Shown here: positions 49,557-61,040 of the stretch, one piece after another
Layout of the letters: each line of letters begins with the position of its first letter
Numbering within the stretch: the stretch's first letter is position 1
NCBI GenBank assembly: GCA_027923505.1
Contig: BROI01000030.1
Location: forward strand, 124,001 to 188,000
Reading direction: 5' to 3'
Origin: Mayamaea pseudoterrestris
Taxonomy: Eukaryota; Bacillariophyta; Bacillariophyceae; Sellaphorales; Sellaphoraceae
DNA: 64,000 bases
The notes under the pieces: model-generated
Seen by the model: only the letters and a program-made list of their open reading frames with translations
What the model was told of the DNA's origin: nothing
Databases searched by the model: none
Made by a program: the position numbers and the translations under genes

Positions 49557-49741
49557 TTTGGTCAATCAAAACAGGAGGTGCTTCATTCTCCCAAACCACT
49601 TGATCAATCACCTCAGCTGTCATTTACACAATTCATTTTCAGTTGTAGTTATTATGTAAGGGATTTGTGTGGCTCTGCATGCCACAGCAAAGTTATTTGT
49701 CTAGCTGTTGAAAAACATATTGGTGTTTGTTACAATACAAG

Positions 49742-49963
49742 CCAGAGTACTTGTGTGCTGAGATCCTGGAGCTTGCTGGCAATGCTGCCCGTGACAACAA
49801 GAAGTCCCGCATTGTTCCCCGCCACATTACCTTGGCTGTCAAGAATGACGAGGAGCTGAACAAGCTTTTGGGTGGTGTGACTATTGCAGCGGGAGGTGTT
49901 TTACCTAACATTCACCAGATCTTGTTGCCGAAGAGCACTGGAAAGGCTGCCGTGGCCAAGTAA
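49742..49963 (+). pseudogene. Histone H2A, 3' part only
   Basis: The frame from 49745 encodes the C-terminal 72 residues of a core histone H2[61 protein letters not shown], ending in TGKAAVAK and TAA. The acidic-patch residues (E in EYL, E in AEI and LEL, D-E-E in NDEEL) are all retained, so the kept part shows no decay. The first half of H2A, including the N-terminal tail, is missing. Just upstream, 'acaag' at 49737-49741 could be a splice acceptor, so this may be a last exon whose upstream exon was displaced. Otherwise it is a truncated copy. Upstream lies only a satellite remnant and the LTR of element 1. It probably makes no complete histone. Confidence 0.85.
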
Positions 49964-50567
49964 ATCCCAAAATCTTTTGGATCACAACCAAACAACCGCC
50001 ATTTATAAATGGCACACTTTAAGAAATAGTCAAAACCTAAATAATACTAGTGCAGCAAATTGTCTACACTAAATTTATATGACTGTCAACTATTATATAC
50101 TGTACGGTTTCTGCAAATTACCTACATACACGCTCCGTATGATATTCATAAGTTGCTTTCCTTTCAAAGACAAAGCTTGCTAAGGCATCCATAGTATGCC
50201 ATGAGTGCCTTGCTGTCATTATGCTCAATGTTAGTCAAAGAAAACTTGGCCCTGCACTGGCTGCCTGGAATGTTAATGGTGATACTATTTCTTGATGCTG
50301 TGACATACAAGCCATACGTGTACTAGGATAAATGAGGACTAGACCAACAATAGACAGGAGCAAGCATTTTATCCAGCCTAGAAGTTCAAGTGGCTAGATG
50401 TCACACCCCGCTCAGCCCACTAAGTCATTAGCAAGAGTTTCTGTGCCAAAGGTCAACATAGATCGCTGCTACTGGTAGCCAGCTGCAGTGTGTCATCATT
50501 CAAACCAAAAATGGGTGGTACTTGTGGCTATTCCATCTTACTACCGGTAGTCAGGATCAGAGCTCTG
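49964..50567. other. Non-coding spacer, no gene seen
   Basis: About 600 bp, AT-richer than the surroundings, between the H2A stop codon and the left LTR of element 2. I find no ORF with a recognisable product, no RNA gene and no satellite. It presumably holds the 3' untranslated region of the histone fragment plus old intergenic DNA. Confidence 0.6.
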
Positions 50568-50896
50568 TGACACAATAATATCAGACGAACCTTTATTCCA
50601 GCGACTACAATGGACTCGGAGCGATCAACCTCTTCGTCCAGCGTAAAGCAAACAAACAAACTCAATTGCTAGAATAGTGCATGTTACTCGCTACTCTACT
50701 CGTGCGCTTCTTTCTCGTTCTCACTGGGTTCACGGTCGAGGTTCACGCCTCGATCGTCAGCGATTTCACTCATGTATGTGAGGATTCGGTCACAAGTGTG
50801 ACTCAACCCTGCACAGGATTAAATGCATACAAAACACAGGTAGCTAACCGTCTTGTCATAAGACGCAGGTCAACTCAACTCAATAATATTGTGTCA
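50568..50896 (-). repeat. 3' LTR of copia element 2
   Basis: 329 bp, a direct copy of 58674-59002. It has perfect 6-bp terminal inverted repeats, TGACAC and GTGTCA. On the element's own strand it is preceded by the polypurine tract AAGGGGGA (plus-strand 50897-50904). A short open frame with a hydrophobic start inside the LTR occurs in both copies and is not a gene. Confidence 0.93.
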
Positions 50897-50907
50897 TCCC
50901 CCTTGAT

Positions 50908-51231
50908 CTAGGCTTGTGACAACGATCGGTTTGCCGTATCACCCTTCCAGAAAAGAATCGGAATGATCAGGGGTCGGAACGTGGCATGCGGCAAGAACTT
51001 GGTAAGAACGTCGGCGACGTTCTGCTTGCCGAAGATGTGCTCAAAGTACAGAACACTGCTTGCAATGGCCTCGCGGCTCGGTGGTAGGCGCGCATTGTGT
51101 CGCTTAGAAAGTGTGGAGTGCGGGATCGTTGACGACTTCTTGACACTTTCGTTGTCGCCGAACATTCCAGGCTGGTCCTCCCAAGGAACTCCCAACATTA
51201 GTATCAGCCCGTCTGGCGACGACCCCGACAT
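50908..51231 (-). CDS. RNase H region of copia element 2 (fossil)
   Basis: A frame with MFGDNESVKKSSTIPHSTLS, KRHNARLPPSREAI and FGKQNVADVLTKFLP aligns with the RNase H C-terminus of element 1 (MYGDNQAVI, TLSKRHNA, ENIADVLTKYLP). It lies next to the 3' LTR, as expected. It is separated from the reverse transcriptase copies by about 250 bp without a clear domain. Confidence 0.75.
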   Translation of the reverse strand: MSGSSPDGLILMLGVPWEDQPGMFGDNESVKKSSTIPHSTLSKRHNARLPPSREAIASSVLYFEHIFGKQNVADVLTKFLPHATFRPLIIPILFWKGDTANRSLSQA

Positions 51232-51487
51232 GTTGCCTGAAACATTCGGGTTCGTTCAGGGATGGCCAGCGGCACGGGCATGAGTGATTCCATAAAGGGG
51301 GTTTGGCAGCTTGCGGACCTTCATAGTGTTCCAGGAAGTCCGTTTTGCCCATGTAGACCGGCATTCAATCACACTCTGGAGTTCCACTCAGGTTGTTGTG
51401 CCGGAAACGAATCGCCGCGTAGGGTACTGTAACGCACCAGGCTCGTGTTGTCACGGGGGCAGATGGCCAGTGTCATGGACAATGATA

Positions 51488-53518
51488 AAGTGACATGGTC
51501 ACTGCCCACTGGAGGGCACCGATAAGAGACTGGTACTGTTGAATGCCACGGGCATCCAGCTCTTCGGTAAGGTCAAGTTCGGGTGGTCCCCGTCGTCAAG
51601 CGGTGACTTGCTTGCGTGGTTTCTCGCCAAACATGGTTTCGTAGTTCTTGAGCATGCGACCGACGTAGGTCTTCGCGCTCATGCAGAGGGTTCCATCGGG
51701 ATCACGATAGAAGTCGGCTCCAAGGTGGTACTTGATGTCGCCGACACCCTTCAACTTGTACTTGTACTTGTCCTTGAGGAGGTCCGTGAAGGCTTGTGGA
51801 TCTTTCATGGCCATAGCCAGATCGTCGACGAACACGCCGACGTACTCGTAGTGAGTGCCACAGTCTTTCATCCAGACGTCAGGGTCCGCGTAGCTTGGGT
51901 AGAATCCAATGTCGCGGGTGTGTCGGCAAAGTGCTCATGCCAACGCGCGCCAGAAGTGCGCAATCCGTATAGTGCCTTGTAGATGACCAAGGTATGGCCT
52001 TCCAATGGTCCAAACTCGGGACCGGCAACAATGTAGACCTTTTCCTTGGTCTTGGCCTCGAGGTAGGCGTTACCGACATTGGCAGCCCAAAACTTGAGGT
52101 CGTTCAGTTCAGCTAACAGTGCTATGGTTCGAATGCTTCGCATAGATACAACGCCGGAGTAGGCGGAGTCCTTGGGCGGAGCGGTCAAATGTCCCCCGGC
52201 GACGAGCGTACGTCGTAGATCGTTCTTGCAGTCGAAAACAAGATGCGCGTTGATGCGCTTCCAGTCACTTTCCATGAAGGCACCGATGCCCTTGTCGATG
52301 AAAGTGTCGTACTCGTGTAGCTGCTCCATCTCAGTCTTGACGGCGTCAGCCCACAGGGTGTTTCCATTAGCAGCGTCGAGGCGGTTCGCTTCCTTCCAGG
52401 TATTAGGAACTTGAACGCCAAACTTGAAACGCGCTTCTTGGACACGGTTCTTCTTTGCAGCCTTGCACATGCGGTTAAACAGTTTAGTGCGTCCTGCCAT
52501 GCGCTTTAAGCGCTTCCATCCATCCTTGTCCAGCATACCCTTGCGCTTGCCGTCCTCGGCAACGGTAACAGGGTCGGACTTGATAATCAATGCGAGTGGC
52601 TCCCAGGTCTTCTCGCCATTTGCCCATTGGATGAGCAAGTTGTAGGATGAGCCGCGATACGTAGCGTCGGCTTGTGTCAGTGGACCTTCATGTCCGTCAA
52701 TGAAATCAAACTTGTAGTACTGGTCGTCGTTGTCATCGTCCCCCAGTCGTAAAGAATCTTGCCGTTCGCACAGGTCGGCTAGTTCGTTGTAGGTAATAAG
52801 CTCGTCGACGTCGCCGTCGCCGAGACTCAATCGGAACTTGATGATCTTGTGGTTGGCTTCATCGCGATCGTTAAGTTGCTCGATAACCTTGTAACGTCGC
52901 GTGGAGCCGTCTTCCTCGTCAAGAAGGACAGTGCGTCCCATCAGTTCAGCCGGAGTAAAGGATGGCATGGGTCCGTAGGGATCCAAACCGGCTAACTCGG
53001 CAGCGCTTTCCAACGTGAATGCGTCTTCATCCACGGTTCCCCCAGAATCAGGCGCTGGGGTCGGTGTAAGGTCGTGTTTAAGCCGACCGACTGGTAATCC
53101 TCGTCAAACTCGTCGCAGTTTCGACTTGCCGCTTCACGCGTGCGGGCGCGCGTCGAAGACAGGTTCGCGCGTGGTCGTTCGCGACTCAGGTTCAGGAGCG
53201 CTTTCAGCTTCAGCCCGGACGTCGGAGACAGTCCGGCGCGATGACAACCATTCCAGTCCGATCGGATCGAACTTGGTACGTGAGGATGTCACCCTTGTTC
53301 TCTGCAATGCCGACCCAGCGTCCTGCTGCTTCCTTGGTGTGAGGGAAATGTCGGCGGTTCGTCGCTCAGCCGTACAGGACTCGTTCCCAGAACTTGAACT
53401 GCAGGAACGGTGAAATGTCGGGTATTGCTCGGTTGAAGGCGGCTTCAGTAGGAGTCTTCCAGTTGAGGGACTCGGTCGCCAGATTATTGAATAGTTGCGA
53501 TTACATAAGCGCATAGGA
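51488..53518 (-). repeat. Left copy of 2.03-kb tandem duplication in element 2
   Basis: This stretch is repeated head-to-tail at 53519-55550 with near-complete identity. It covers the reverse transcriptase, the chromodomain-like segment (SYNLLIQWANGEKTWEPL) and upstream sequence, including part of the reduced integrase region. The breakpoints share only one to three bases ('cataggaaa' and 'cataggac'). Confidence 0.93.
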
Positions 53519-55550
53519 AAGTGACATGGTCACTGCCCACTGGAGGGCACCGATAAGAGACTGGTACTGTTGAATGCCACGGGCATCCAGCTCTTCGGTA
53601 AGGTCAAGTTCGGGTGGTCCCCGTCGTCAAGCGGTGACTTGCTTGCGTGGTTTCTCGCCAAACATGGTTTCGTAGTTCTTGAGCATGCGACCGACGTAGG
53701 TCTTCGCGCTCATGCAGAGGGTTCCATCGGGATCACGATAGAAGTCGGCTCCAAGGTGGTACTTGATGTCGCCGACACCCTTCAACTTGTACTTGTACTT
53801 GTCCTTGAGGAGGTCCGTGAAGGCTTGTGGATCTTTCATGGCCATAGCCAGATCGTCGACGAACACGCCGACGTACTCGTAGTGAGTGCCACAGTCTTTC
53901 ATCCAGACGTCAGGGTCCGCGTAGCTTGGGTAGAATCCAATGTCGCGGAGTGTGTCGGCAAAGTGCTCATGCCAACGCGCGCCAGAAGTGCGCAATCCGT
54001 ATAGTGCCTTGTAGATGACCAAGGTATGGCCTTCCAATGGTCCAAACTCGGGACCGGCAACAATGTAGACCTTTTCCTTGGTCTTGGCCTCGAGGTAGGC
54101 GTTACCGACATTGGCAGCCCAAAACTTGAGGTCGTTCAGTTCAGCTAACAGTGCTATGGTTCGAATGCTTCGCATAGATACAACGCCGGAGTAGGCGGAG
54201 TCCTTGGGCGGAGCGGTCAAATGTCCCCCGGCGACGAGCGTACGTCGTAGATCGTTCTTGCAGTCGAAAACAAGATGCGCGTTGATGCGCTTCCAGTCAC
54301 TTTCCATGAAGGCACCGATGCCCTTGTCGATGAAAGTGTCGTACTCGTGTAGCTGCTCCATCTCAGTCTTGACGGCGTCAGCCCACAGGGTGTTTCCATT
54401 AGCAGCGTCGAGGCGGTTCGCTTCCTTCCAGGTATTAGGAACTTGAACGCCAAACTTGAAACGCGCTTCTTGGACACGGTTCTTCTTTGCAGCCTTGCAC
54501 ATGCGGTTAAACAGTTTAGTGCGTCCTGCCATGCGCTTTAAGCGCTTCCATCCATCCTTGTCCAGCATACCCTTGCGCTTGCCGTCCTCGGCAACGGTAA
54601 CAGGGTCGGACTTGATAATCAATGCGAGTGGCTCCCAGGTCTTCTCGCCATTTGCCCATTGGATGAGCAAGTTGTAGGATGAGCCGCGATACGTAGCGTC
54701 GGCTTGTGTCAGTGGACCTTCATGTCCGTCAATGAAATCAAACTTGTAGTACTGGTCGTCGTTGTCATCGTCCCCCAGTCGTAAAGAATCTTGCCGTTCG
54801 CACAGGTCGGCTAGTTCGTTGTAGGTAATAAGCTCGTCGACGTCGCCGTCGCCGAGACTCAATCGGAACTTGATGATCTTGTGGTTGGCTTCATCGCGAT
54901 CGTTAAGTTGCTCGATAACCTTGTAACGTCGCGTGGAGCCGTCTTCCTCGTCAAGAAGGACAGTGCGTCCCATCAGTTCAGCCGGAGTAAAGGATGGCAT
55001 GGGTCCGTAGGGATCCAAACCGGCTAACTCGGCAGCGCTTTCCAACGTGAATGCGTCTTCATCCACGGTTCCCCCAGAATCAGGCGCTGGGGTCGGTGTA
55101 AGGTCGTGTTTAAGCCGACCGACTGGTAATCCTCGTCAAACTCGTCGCAGTTTCGACTTGCCGCTTCACGCGTGCGGGCGCGCGTCGAAGACAGGTTCGC
55201 GCGTGGTCGTTCGCGACTCAGGTTCAGGAGCGCTTTCAGCTTCAGCCCGGACGTCGGAGACAGTCCGGCGCGATGACAACCATTCCAGTCCGATCGGATC
55301 GAACTTGGTACGTGAGGATGTCACCCTTGTTCTCTGCAATGCCGACCCAGCGTCCTGCTGCTTCCTTGGTGTGAGGGAAATGTCGGCGGTTCGTCGCTCA
55401 GCCGTACAGGACTCGTTCCCAGAACTTGAACTGCAGGAACGGTGAAATGTCGGGTATTGCTCGGTTGAAGGCGGCTTCAGTAGGAGTCTTCCAGTTGAGG
55501 GACTCGGTCGCCAGATTATTGAATAGTTGCGATTACATAAGCGCATAGGA
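53519..55550 (-). repeat. Right copy of 2.03-kb tandem duplication in element 2
   Basis: The partner of 51488-53518. Within it, 53627-55066 is a 479-codon open stretch with the chromodomain-like segment and copia reverse transcriptase motifs: LVAGGHLTAP, ANVGNAYLEAKTKEKVYIVA, KALYGLRTSGARWHEH and VGVFVDDLAMAM. The near identity of the copies puts the duplication at or after insertion. Confidence 0.93.
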
Positions 55551-55870
55551 CGTCCGGCCGAACGGTCATGCCACTGCACTGACTTCATGCGAGAGTGGTG
55601 ATCCGGGCTCGCTCTGTTGGTCACGACGCGTGAAAAACGTTTCAACTTGCTTCCCGGTCGCGACGATGAGCAAATCGGAGCGCCAATGTCCTGGAAAGTC
55701 GTTTCGAGCGCCATGGGGGTGCATGTCACTCGGTTCTCAGTGGGTATCCCCTCGTCAGCAGACTCTTCTTGCCGACGACGAACAGTTGCATCATCTTGCA
55801 TCCGCCATGGGCGTCCCGGATTCCCGTCGTTAAAGCGCTGCCTGAAAACCAGGTATCTGTCGCCGTATCG

Positions 55871-56641
55871 TCATGAAACGAACCACATTGGCGGCAGGGA
55901 ATCGCGACTTAAAGTGTTGGCGAAATGGGGTGGTGCAGTGAAAGCTGTGTCGTATTCTTGAGGTGCGCTTGACTCCGTTCGCCAAGTGGCGTGTAGCCAA
56001 GGTAGGTCGCGAAGCGCTTGGTAGTCAGGTTCTTGTGGCATTATGCGTCGTGCATTGGCTTGGCGCGTCGTATCAGCCTGATTGCGATCGACATACTGCA
56101 CCACACGTTCCACTGAGTTCATGTTGTTCCGGTAGGTGGCGTCGCCGAAGTCGTCCATACGGGCGTCGACGAAACCGTGAGTTTCTTCCAATTCATCGAA
56201 GTGACGATTAAACTCAAGTTCTTCTTCGTTCCATTCATTATCCAACTCCGCCGGATCCCAAAGGGTGTCCGCAGAGAAAATGACCGTCGGATACATTTCC
56301 AACTCTGCGTCCGTCGGTGGACGCATATCCATACGAGGCAAGCCGTCACGGATCGCCAAGGGGATGGTCTTGCCACAACTGGTGACAATGGCTTGTGCTC
56401 CATTCTGGGAGCGAGCGACGTCGTCGTCGATCAGATGGCCGAACGAACGAAGCTGCGATGGCGCATGAATGGATTCAGCACCGTCGTACAAAGCATACTG
56501 GTTGAACTGACCGATAATGGGTCCAGTCCGAGTCTCAATCAATGCGACGCCAGTTCCGACTTGAAGGTCGCGAACCGTGTGGTCGCTCAAACCTGTCACG
56601 TTAGAGGGTGGTGTACTCAAGATTCTCATTTCCACTTCCAC
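55871..56641 (-). CDS. Protease-spacer region of copia element 2 (fossil)
   Basis: A 256-codon open stretch with DLQVGTGVALIET, GPIIGQFNQYALY, GAESIHAPSQLRSFG, LAIRDGLPRMDMRPPTDAEL and FSADTLWDPAELD. These motifs are familiar from polyproteins of diatom CoDi elements, where they follow the protease active site. It corresponds to the region of element 1 around 44930-45290, with acidic residues in place of the longer Asp/Glu tract. Confidence 0.7.
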   Translation of the reverse strand: MEVEMRILSTPPSNVTGLSDHTVRDLQVGTGVALIETRTGPIIGQFNQYALYDGAESIHAPSQLRSFGHLIDDDVARSQNGAQAIVTSCGKTIPLAIRDGLPRMDMRPPTDAELEMYPTVIFSADTLWDPAELDNEWNEEELEFNRHFDELEETHGFVDARMDDFGDATYRNNMNSVERVVQYVDRNQADTTRQANARRIMPQEPDYQALRDLPWLHATWRTESSAPQEYDTAFTAPPHFANTLSRDSLPPMWFVS

Positions 56642-57032
56642 CCCGTAACAGCAATCCGCGATCTTGTCGCGCGACTCGATTCACAGTGTAGCGGCACCGG
56701 CATACCATCGCGGGTCCGAGCCGTCGCTTCCCATAAACTCTTGCTGGGTGTTGTTCGCGCAGGTGCGAGACGCACGCGGCGTTCCACGGGAAAGATCACT
56801 CATGTCATCGCCTGGATTGGTGGCGTGCGCGCAGGCAATTCTGATACAAGATTGTACCAGGCACCGAGGCAGCCGCTTGTGACTGCTGGTTATTTGCCAC
56901 GGTTTCCATTGTTCGCGCGCTCTTTGGGCTTCGGGGACGGCTTCGCGTCGAGCCATGAGCTGAGCGTATTCGTCCTCGTTAAGTCGGCCGAGTCGTTCGT
57001 ACGACATGTACCAGGGGTTCTGCAACAACTGT

Positions 57033-58158
57033 TCAAAGTTCAGATACACAGATAATCGGACCAGAATGGTGCCGTACTCCACCGTGCTCGTCCACCCCGC
57101 GTCCACCTTGGCCGCCGCGTCCTCCGCCACGACCGGAACCGCGTCCATTACCACGTCCTTGCCCGGAAGTGTTCGCGTTGTTCGCTTGGCGGTCGGCGTT
57201 CTTCTTGCCCTTATTCAACTTGGCGTTCTTGTTGTCGACACGCAAAGCTTGCTGCAACAACATGTCGAAAAGATAGTCATAATCTTCCGTTAAGACAGTA
57301 TCTGGATCACCATTCGCATTGATGATGTGTCGTCGTTCAAATGTCAAGTGCTGGTCGAATGTCGTGCACGCGTGGGGGCCGAATTCGTCGTCGCCTTCCA
57401 CTGCTGCTCGAGTAGTGCTAGTACTTCTTCTTGTCATCCGTCACTCCAGGACGGAACTCTTCGAGATTCTTCATGAGCTGTTCGATGTAGTTTAGGAACT
57501 TGTAGTGTCCCTTCGTCCAGGTCGAATCCAGGCGAATCGTCGCAAGCTTGGCTTGTAGTTCGTTCGCTTGGATGGTAGCTAACTCGCCAGAACCAAACTT
57601 GGTCGCGAGTTCGCGATAGACGCTCTGAGCGTCAGACTTGTCACTGTACTTCATTAAGAGCGACTGGTATCCAGGGACTTCGAGACAATTGCGAAACGCA
57701 GTGTACATGAAGATTTGCTGGCTCTCGAACTCTTCCTTCTCTTGTTCCGTGACTGGTACGTACTTGCTGTCGAGCACGTTAGAACAGCCATGGAGCTTGG
57801 CGATTGCCTTGGTAGACGCGCTCCAACTCAACCACGCGTGGGGATGTTGGAACGTTTTGTAGTCCTTGTAATCTCGCTTCGTCTTGAGGTTCGAGAAACG
57901 ACCCTTGGCATCTTCTTCCTTTTCGGCCTTCTCAGCCTTGATATTCTCATTTTCGAGTTGCTTGGCAAGTAGCTCGGCTTGCTTCTTCTTGGACTCGAGC
58001 TCGTAGTATCCTTCTTCACGCTTCCGACCGATTTCTTGTTCGGCGAGTATCTCTTGAAATCGCTCGAGCTTGCCTAAGTCGAGCAACGCCCACTTCCTGG
58101 TGGTAGGGGGTCCGTCGTGCATGTTAAACCATTCGCATGCATCGAGGATAAGGTTCAC
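57033..58158 (-). CDS. gag-like region of copia element 2 (fossil)
   Basis: It holds a helical, coiled-coil-like N-terminal part rich in Lys, Glu and Gln, then a typical copia gag helix-rich core (QQIFMYTAFRNCLEVPGYQS and YRELATKFGSGELATIQANE). Nearest the protease is a Gly/Arg-rich tail (GQGRGNGRGSGRGGGRGG). The layout parallels element 1, including the absence of a visible CCHC knuckle. The region is broken. Confidence 0.65.
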
Positions 58159-58673
58159 GTAGACTGGTGCTAGTGTCGTTTTGTATCGTTCTGGGGCGGC
58201 GGCTGCTTGTTCCTCGGCCGGTTCTTCGGCCGGCTCGTTGCCCGGCTGCGCATCGTCGGGTTGCGCGCCTTCTTCTTGCTACGCCTGCCTGGATGGCGGC
58301 TCTGTCGACCAGTAGGGGTCTTCAAGTTGCTCCTTGGTTAATCTCAACATCTGGGTAGTGGTGGTTACATTCCAAAACAAGAACGCTTCTTGGATGTCTC
58401 GTCCGAAAACGTTCGTGCAGAGAAGCTGCAAAGCTTCCGCAGTAATTGAAACCATGATAATGAATACCTCGCTTCCGCAAGTCCTCTCTCACACAACAAC
58501 CGCTCTCAATGCGGTCGAGCCTTATACGATCCTGTTCTACGCGCTCGTGCCAAGTATTCGGATTGACGACGCCGCAAGGAATCTGCTCTTTCTCTCTCAA
58601 TTTCTCGATTCTTTCACTCTCTCTCTTTCGCACAGCTCTCTCAGGTCAAGACAAGCTAGCAAGACTGTTAATC

Positions 58674-59002
58674 TGACACGATAATATCAGACAAACCTTT
58701 ATTCCAGCGACTACAATGGACTAGGAGCGATCAACCTCTTCGTCCAGCGTAAAGCAAACAAACAAACTCAATTGCTAGAATAGTGCATGTTACTCGCTAC
58801 TCTACTCGTGCGCTTCTTTCTCGTTCTCACTGGGTTCACGGTCGAGGTTCACGCCTCGATCGTCAGCGATTTCACTCATGTATGTGAGGATTCGGTCACA
58901 AGTGTGACTCAACCCTGCACAGGATTAAATGCATACAAAACACAGGTAGCTAACCGTCTTGTCATAAGACGCAGGTCAACTCAACTCAATAATATTGTGT
59001 CA
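58674..59002 (-). repeat. 5' LTR of copia element 2
   Basis: A 329-bp copy of the LTR at 50568-50896, differing at about three positions by eye. On the element's strand the LTR ends GTGTCA and is followed at once by GATTAACA (plus-strand 58666-58673), the same octamer as in element 1. Confidence 0.93.
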
Positions 59003-59616
59003 AATGGCACAGTGCGGTTGCCTTCCGACGGTTTCTCTCCAACACAACTCGCACAACTCATTCGCAATATTGGTTGGTGGATCCACCTTATCTTCCATTT
59101 CCCTTCACGCTATCACAAGCTTCGCTCAATAAGCTCAGAATTGTCCCCATTCCTTCTGGCTTCCCCACTGGCGGGCCACCTATTCTGGTTCCTCGAACTG
59201 CTCTCCCATCACCCAACACAACAGGCATGGTCGCGCCTCCCTACCGCAAACAAGTTGCGAGCGACAGAGGCGACATTGGTGGCGCTGCAGCGACTTTTCA
59301 AAATCTTCATCGACTGGTCACAAAATTATTTCCCAGAGGAGCACTGCCTACCGATCTTACTCACCCAGAAAGGTCCGACATCTCCGCCTTTGACAGCGCC
59401 ATCCGAATGCGCGATTGGAAGACTTTAAAGGCGGAGCTGACCGTTTGGCGTGCAGACTGCGCAGCCGCTTTCAATATCACTGTGTTTACTTCAACCGCAC
59501 ATACGCAACCTACATGGACATCGCTGCCTCCTGTTGGGCAGCTAGACCAGCCTTGGCCGTGCACCGCGGAAAGAAGCAGCCGAGTGACGGAGGGCAATCT
59601 GCACAAGTGCAGATTG
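59003..59616 (+). other. Unidentified open sequence, possible gene fragment
   Basis: About 614 bp between the LTR of element 2 and the old Sat-169 array. One plus-strand frame with an ATG at 59227 is open for 139 codons (starting MVAPPYRKQ, with RMRDWKTLKAELTVWRADC further on), but its end runs into satellite sequence at 59617, so it has no natural C-terminus. Other frames are also open for part of the way. The base composition looks coding-like, and I do not recognise the family. It may be the remains of a gene or element cut by the LTR on one side and the satellite on the other. Confidence 0.35.
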
Positions 59617-61040
59617 CATTTTTCAGGCTGCGCTACAAGATGGTAGGCTTGGCTGGTGTCTCCGGGGATGGCAATGTATTTGGTGACAACTTGTCACCAG
59701 TCTCAGCCCACTGATGCCGTGACATTCAAACGCCCCTACATCAGGCCCTGTAGGTGCTTTAATTACACCAGAATTGTGCCACCATCATTATCCAGGCTGC
59801 GCAACAATATGGTAGGCTTGGCTGGTGTTTCCGGGGATGGCAATGTATTTGGTGACAACTTGTCACCAGTCTCAGCCCACTGATGCCATGACATTCAAAC
59901 GCCCCTACATCAGGCCCTGTAGGTGCTTAAATTACACCAGAATCGTGCCACTATCATTATCCAGGCTGCGCAGCAATATGGTAGGCTTGGCTGGTGTTTC
60001 CGGGGATGGCAATGTATTTGGTGACAACTTGTCACCAGTCTCAGCCCACTGATGCCATACACTCAGACACACCTACATCAGGCCCGGTAGGTTTCCAAAT
60101 TACACCAGAAAAATGCCAACATCATTATTCAGGCTGCGCTACAAAATGGTAGGCTTGGCTGGTGTTTCCGGGGATGGCAATGTATTTGGTGACAACTTGT
60201 CACCAGTCTCAGCCCACTGATGCCATGACATTCAAACGCCCCTACAGCAAACCCTGTAGGTGCCCAAATTACACCAGAATGGTGCCAACATCATTATTCC
60301 GGCTGTGCTACCAGATGGTAGGCTTGGCTGGTGTCTCTGGGGATGGCAATGTATTTGGTGACAACTTGTCACCAGTCTCAGCCTGCAGATGCCATGACAT
60401 TTAAATGCCCCTACAGCAAGCCCAGTGGGTGCCCAAATAACCCCAGAAATGTGCCAACATCATTATTCAGGCTGCGCTACATGATGGTAGGCTTGGCTGG
60501 TGTCTCCGGGGATGGCAATGTATTTGGTGACAACTTGTCACCAGTCTCAGCCCACTGATGCCGTGACATTCAAACGCCCCTACATCAGGCCCTGTAGGCG
60601 CCCAAAATACACCAGAATGGTGCCAACATCATTATTCAGGCTGCACTACAAGTTGGTAAGCTTGGCTGGTGTCTCCGGGGATGGCAATGTATTTGGTGAC
60701 AACTTGTCACAAGTCTCAGCCCACTGATGCCGTGACATTCAAACGCCCCTACAGCAAGCCCTGTAGGTGCCCAAAATACACCAGAATGGTGCCAACATAA
60801 TTATTCAGGCTGCGCTACAAGATGGTAGGCTTGGCTGGTGTCGCCGGGGATGGCAATGTATTTGGTGACAACTTGTCACCAGACTCAGCCCACTGATGCC
60901 GTGACATTCAAACGCCCCTACATCAGGCCCTGTAGGTGCTTAAACTACACCAGAATCGTGCCACTATCATTATCTAGGCTGCGCTACGAAATGGTATGCT
61001 TGGCTGGTGTCTCAGTAGACTGGAATGTGACTGGTGCGAA
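59617..61040 (+). repeat. Sat-169 satellite, old diverged block A5
   Basis: About 8.4 plus-strand units with 169-bp spacing (equivalent points at 59656, 59825, 60162, 60331, 60500 and 60838). They form a distinct subfamily: 'ggtaggcttggctggtgt', 'tccggggatgg', 'caatgtatttggtgac' and 'cccactgatgcc' replace the main-array forms. The dyad ggtgacaacttgtcacc is intact in nearly all of them (for example 59682-59698). The units differ from one another far more than those of blocks A2 and A3, as expected for a small array outside the homogenised domain. Confidence 0.94.

Larger units (their letters stand above)
50568..59002 (-). mobile_element. Ty1/copia retrotransposon, CoDi-like, element 2 (fossil, broken)
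   Basis: A minus-strand copia element of about 8.4 kb bounded by 329-bp LTRs that begin TGACAC and end GTGTCA. Read on its own strand, the parts are 5' LTR (58674-59002), gag (58158-57033), protease spacer (56641-55871), a reduced integrase region, reverse transcriptase in two tandem copies, RNase H (51231-50908), polypurine tract and 3' LTR (50568-50896). By eye the LTRs differ at about three of 329 positions, so insertion is recent. The coding part is broken in several places and carries the internal duplication. The flanking 5-bp words (ctctg and aatgg) do not match, so no target-site duplication is seen. Confidence 0.92.

Noticed and set aside
50681-50911. Small secreted-protein gene (hydrophobic start MLLATLLVRFFLVLTG)
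   Set aside because: The same frame occurs inside both LTRs of element 2 (also at 58787) and its end differs with the flank, so it is LTR sequence.
55166-55801. Minus-strand frame of 211 codons in element 2 as a separate gene
   Set aside because: It lies in the decayed integrase region, partly inside the 2.03-kb duplication, and has low-complexity composition without a domain.
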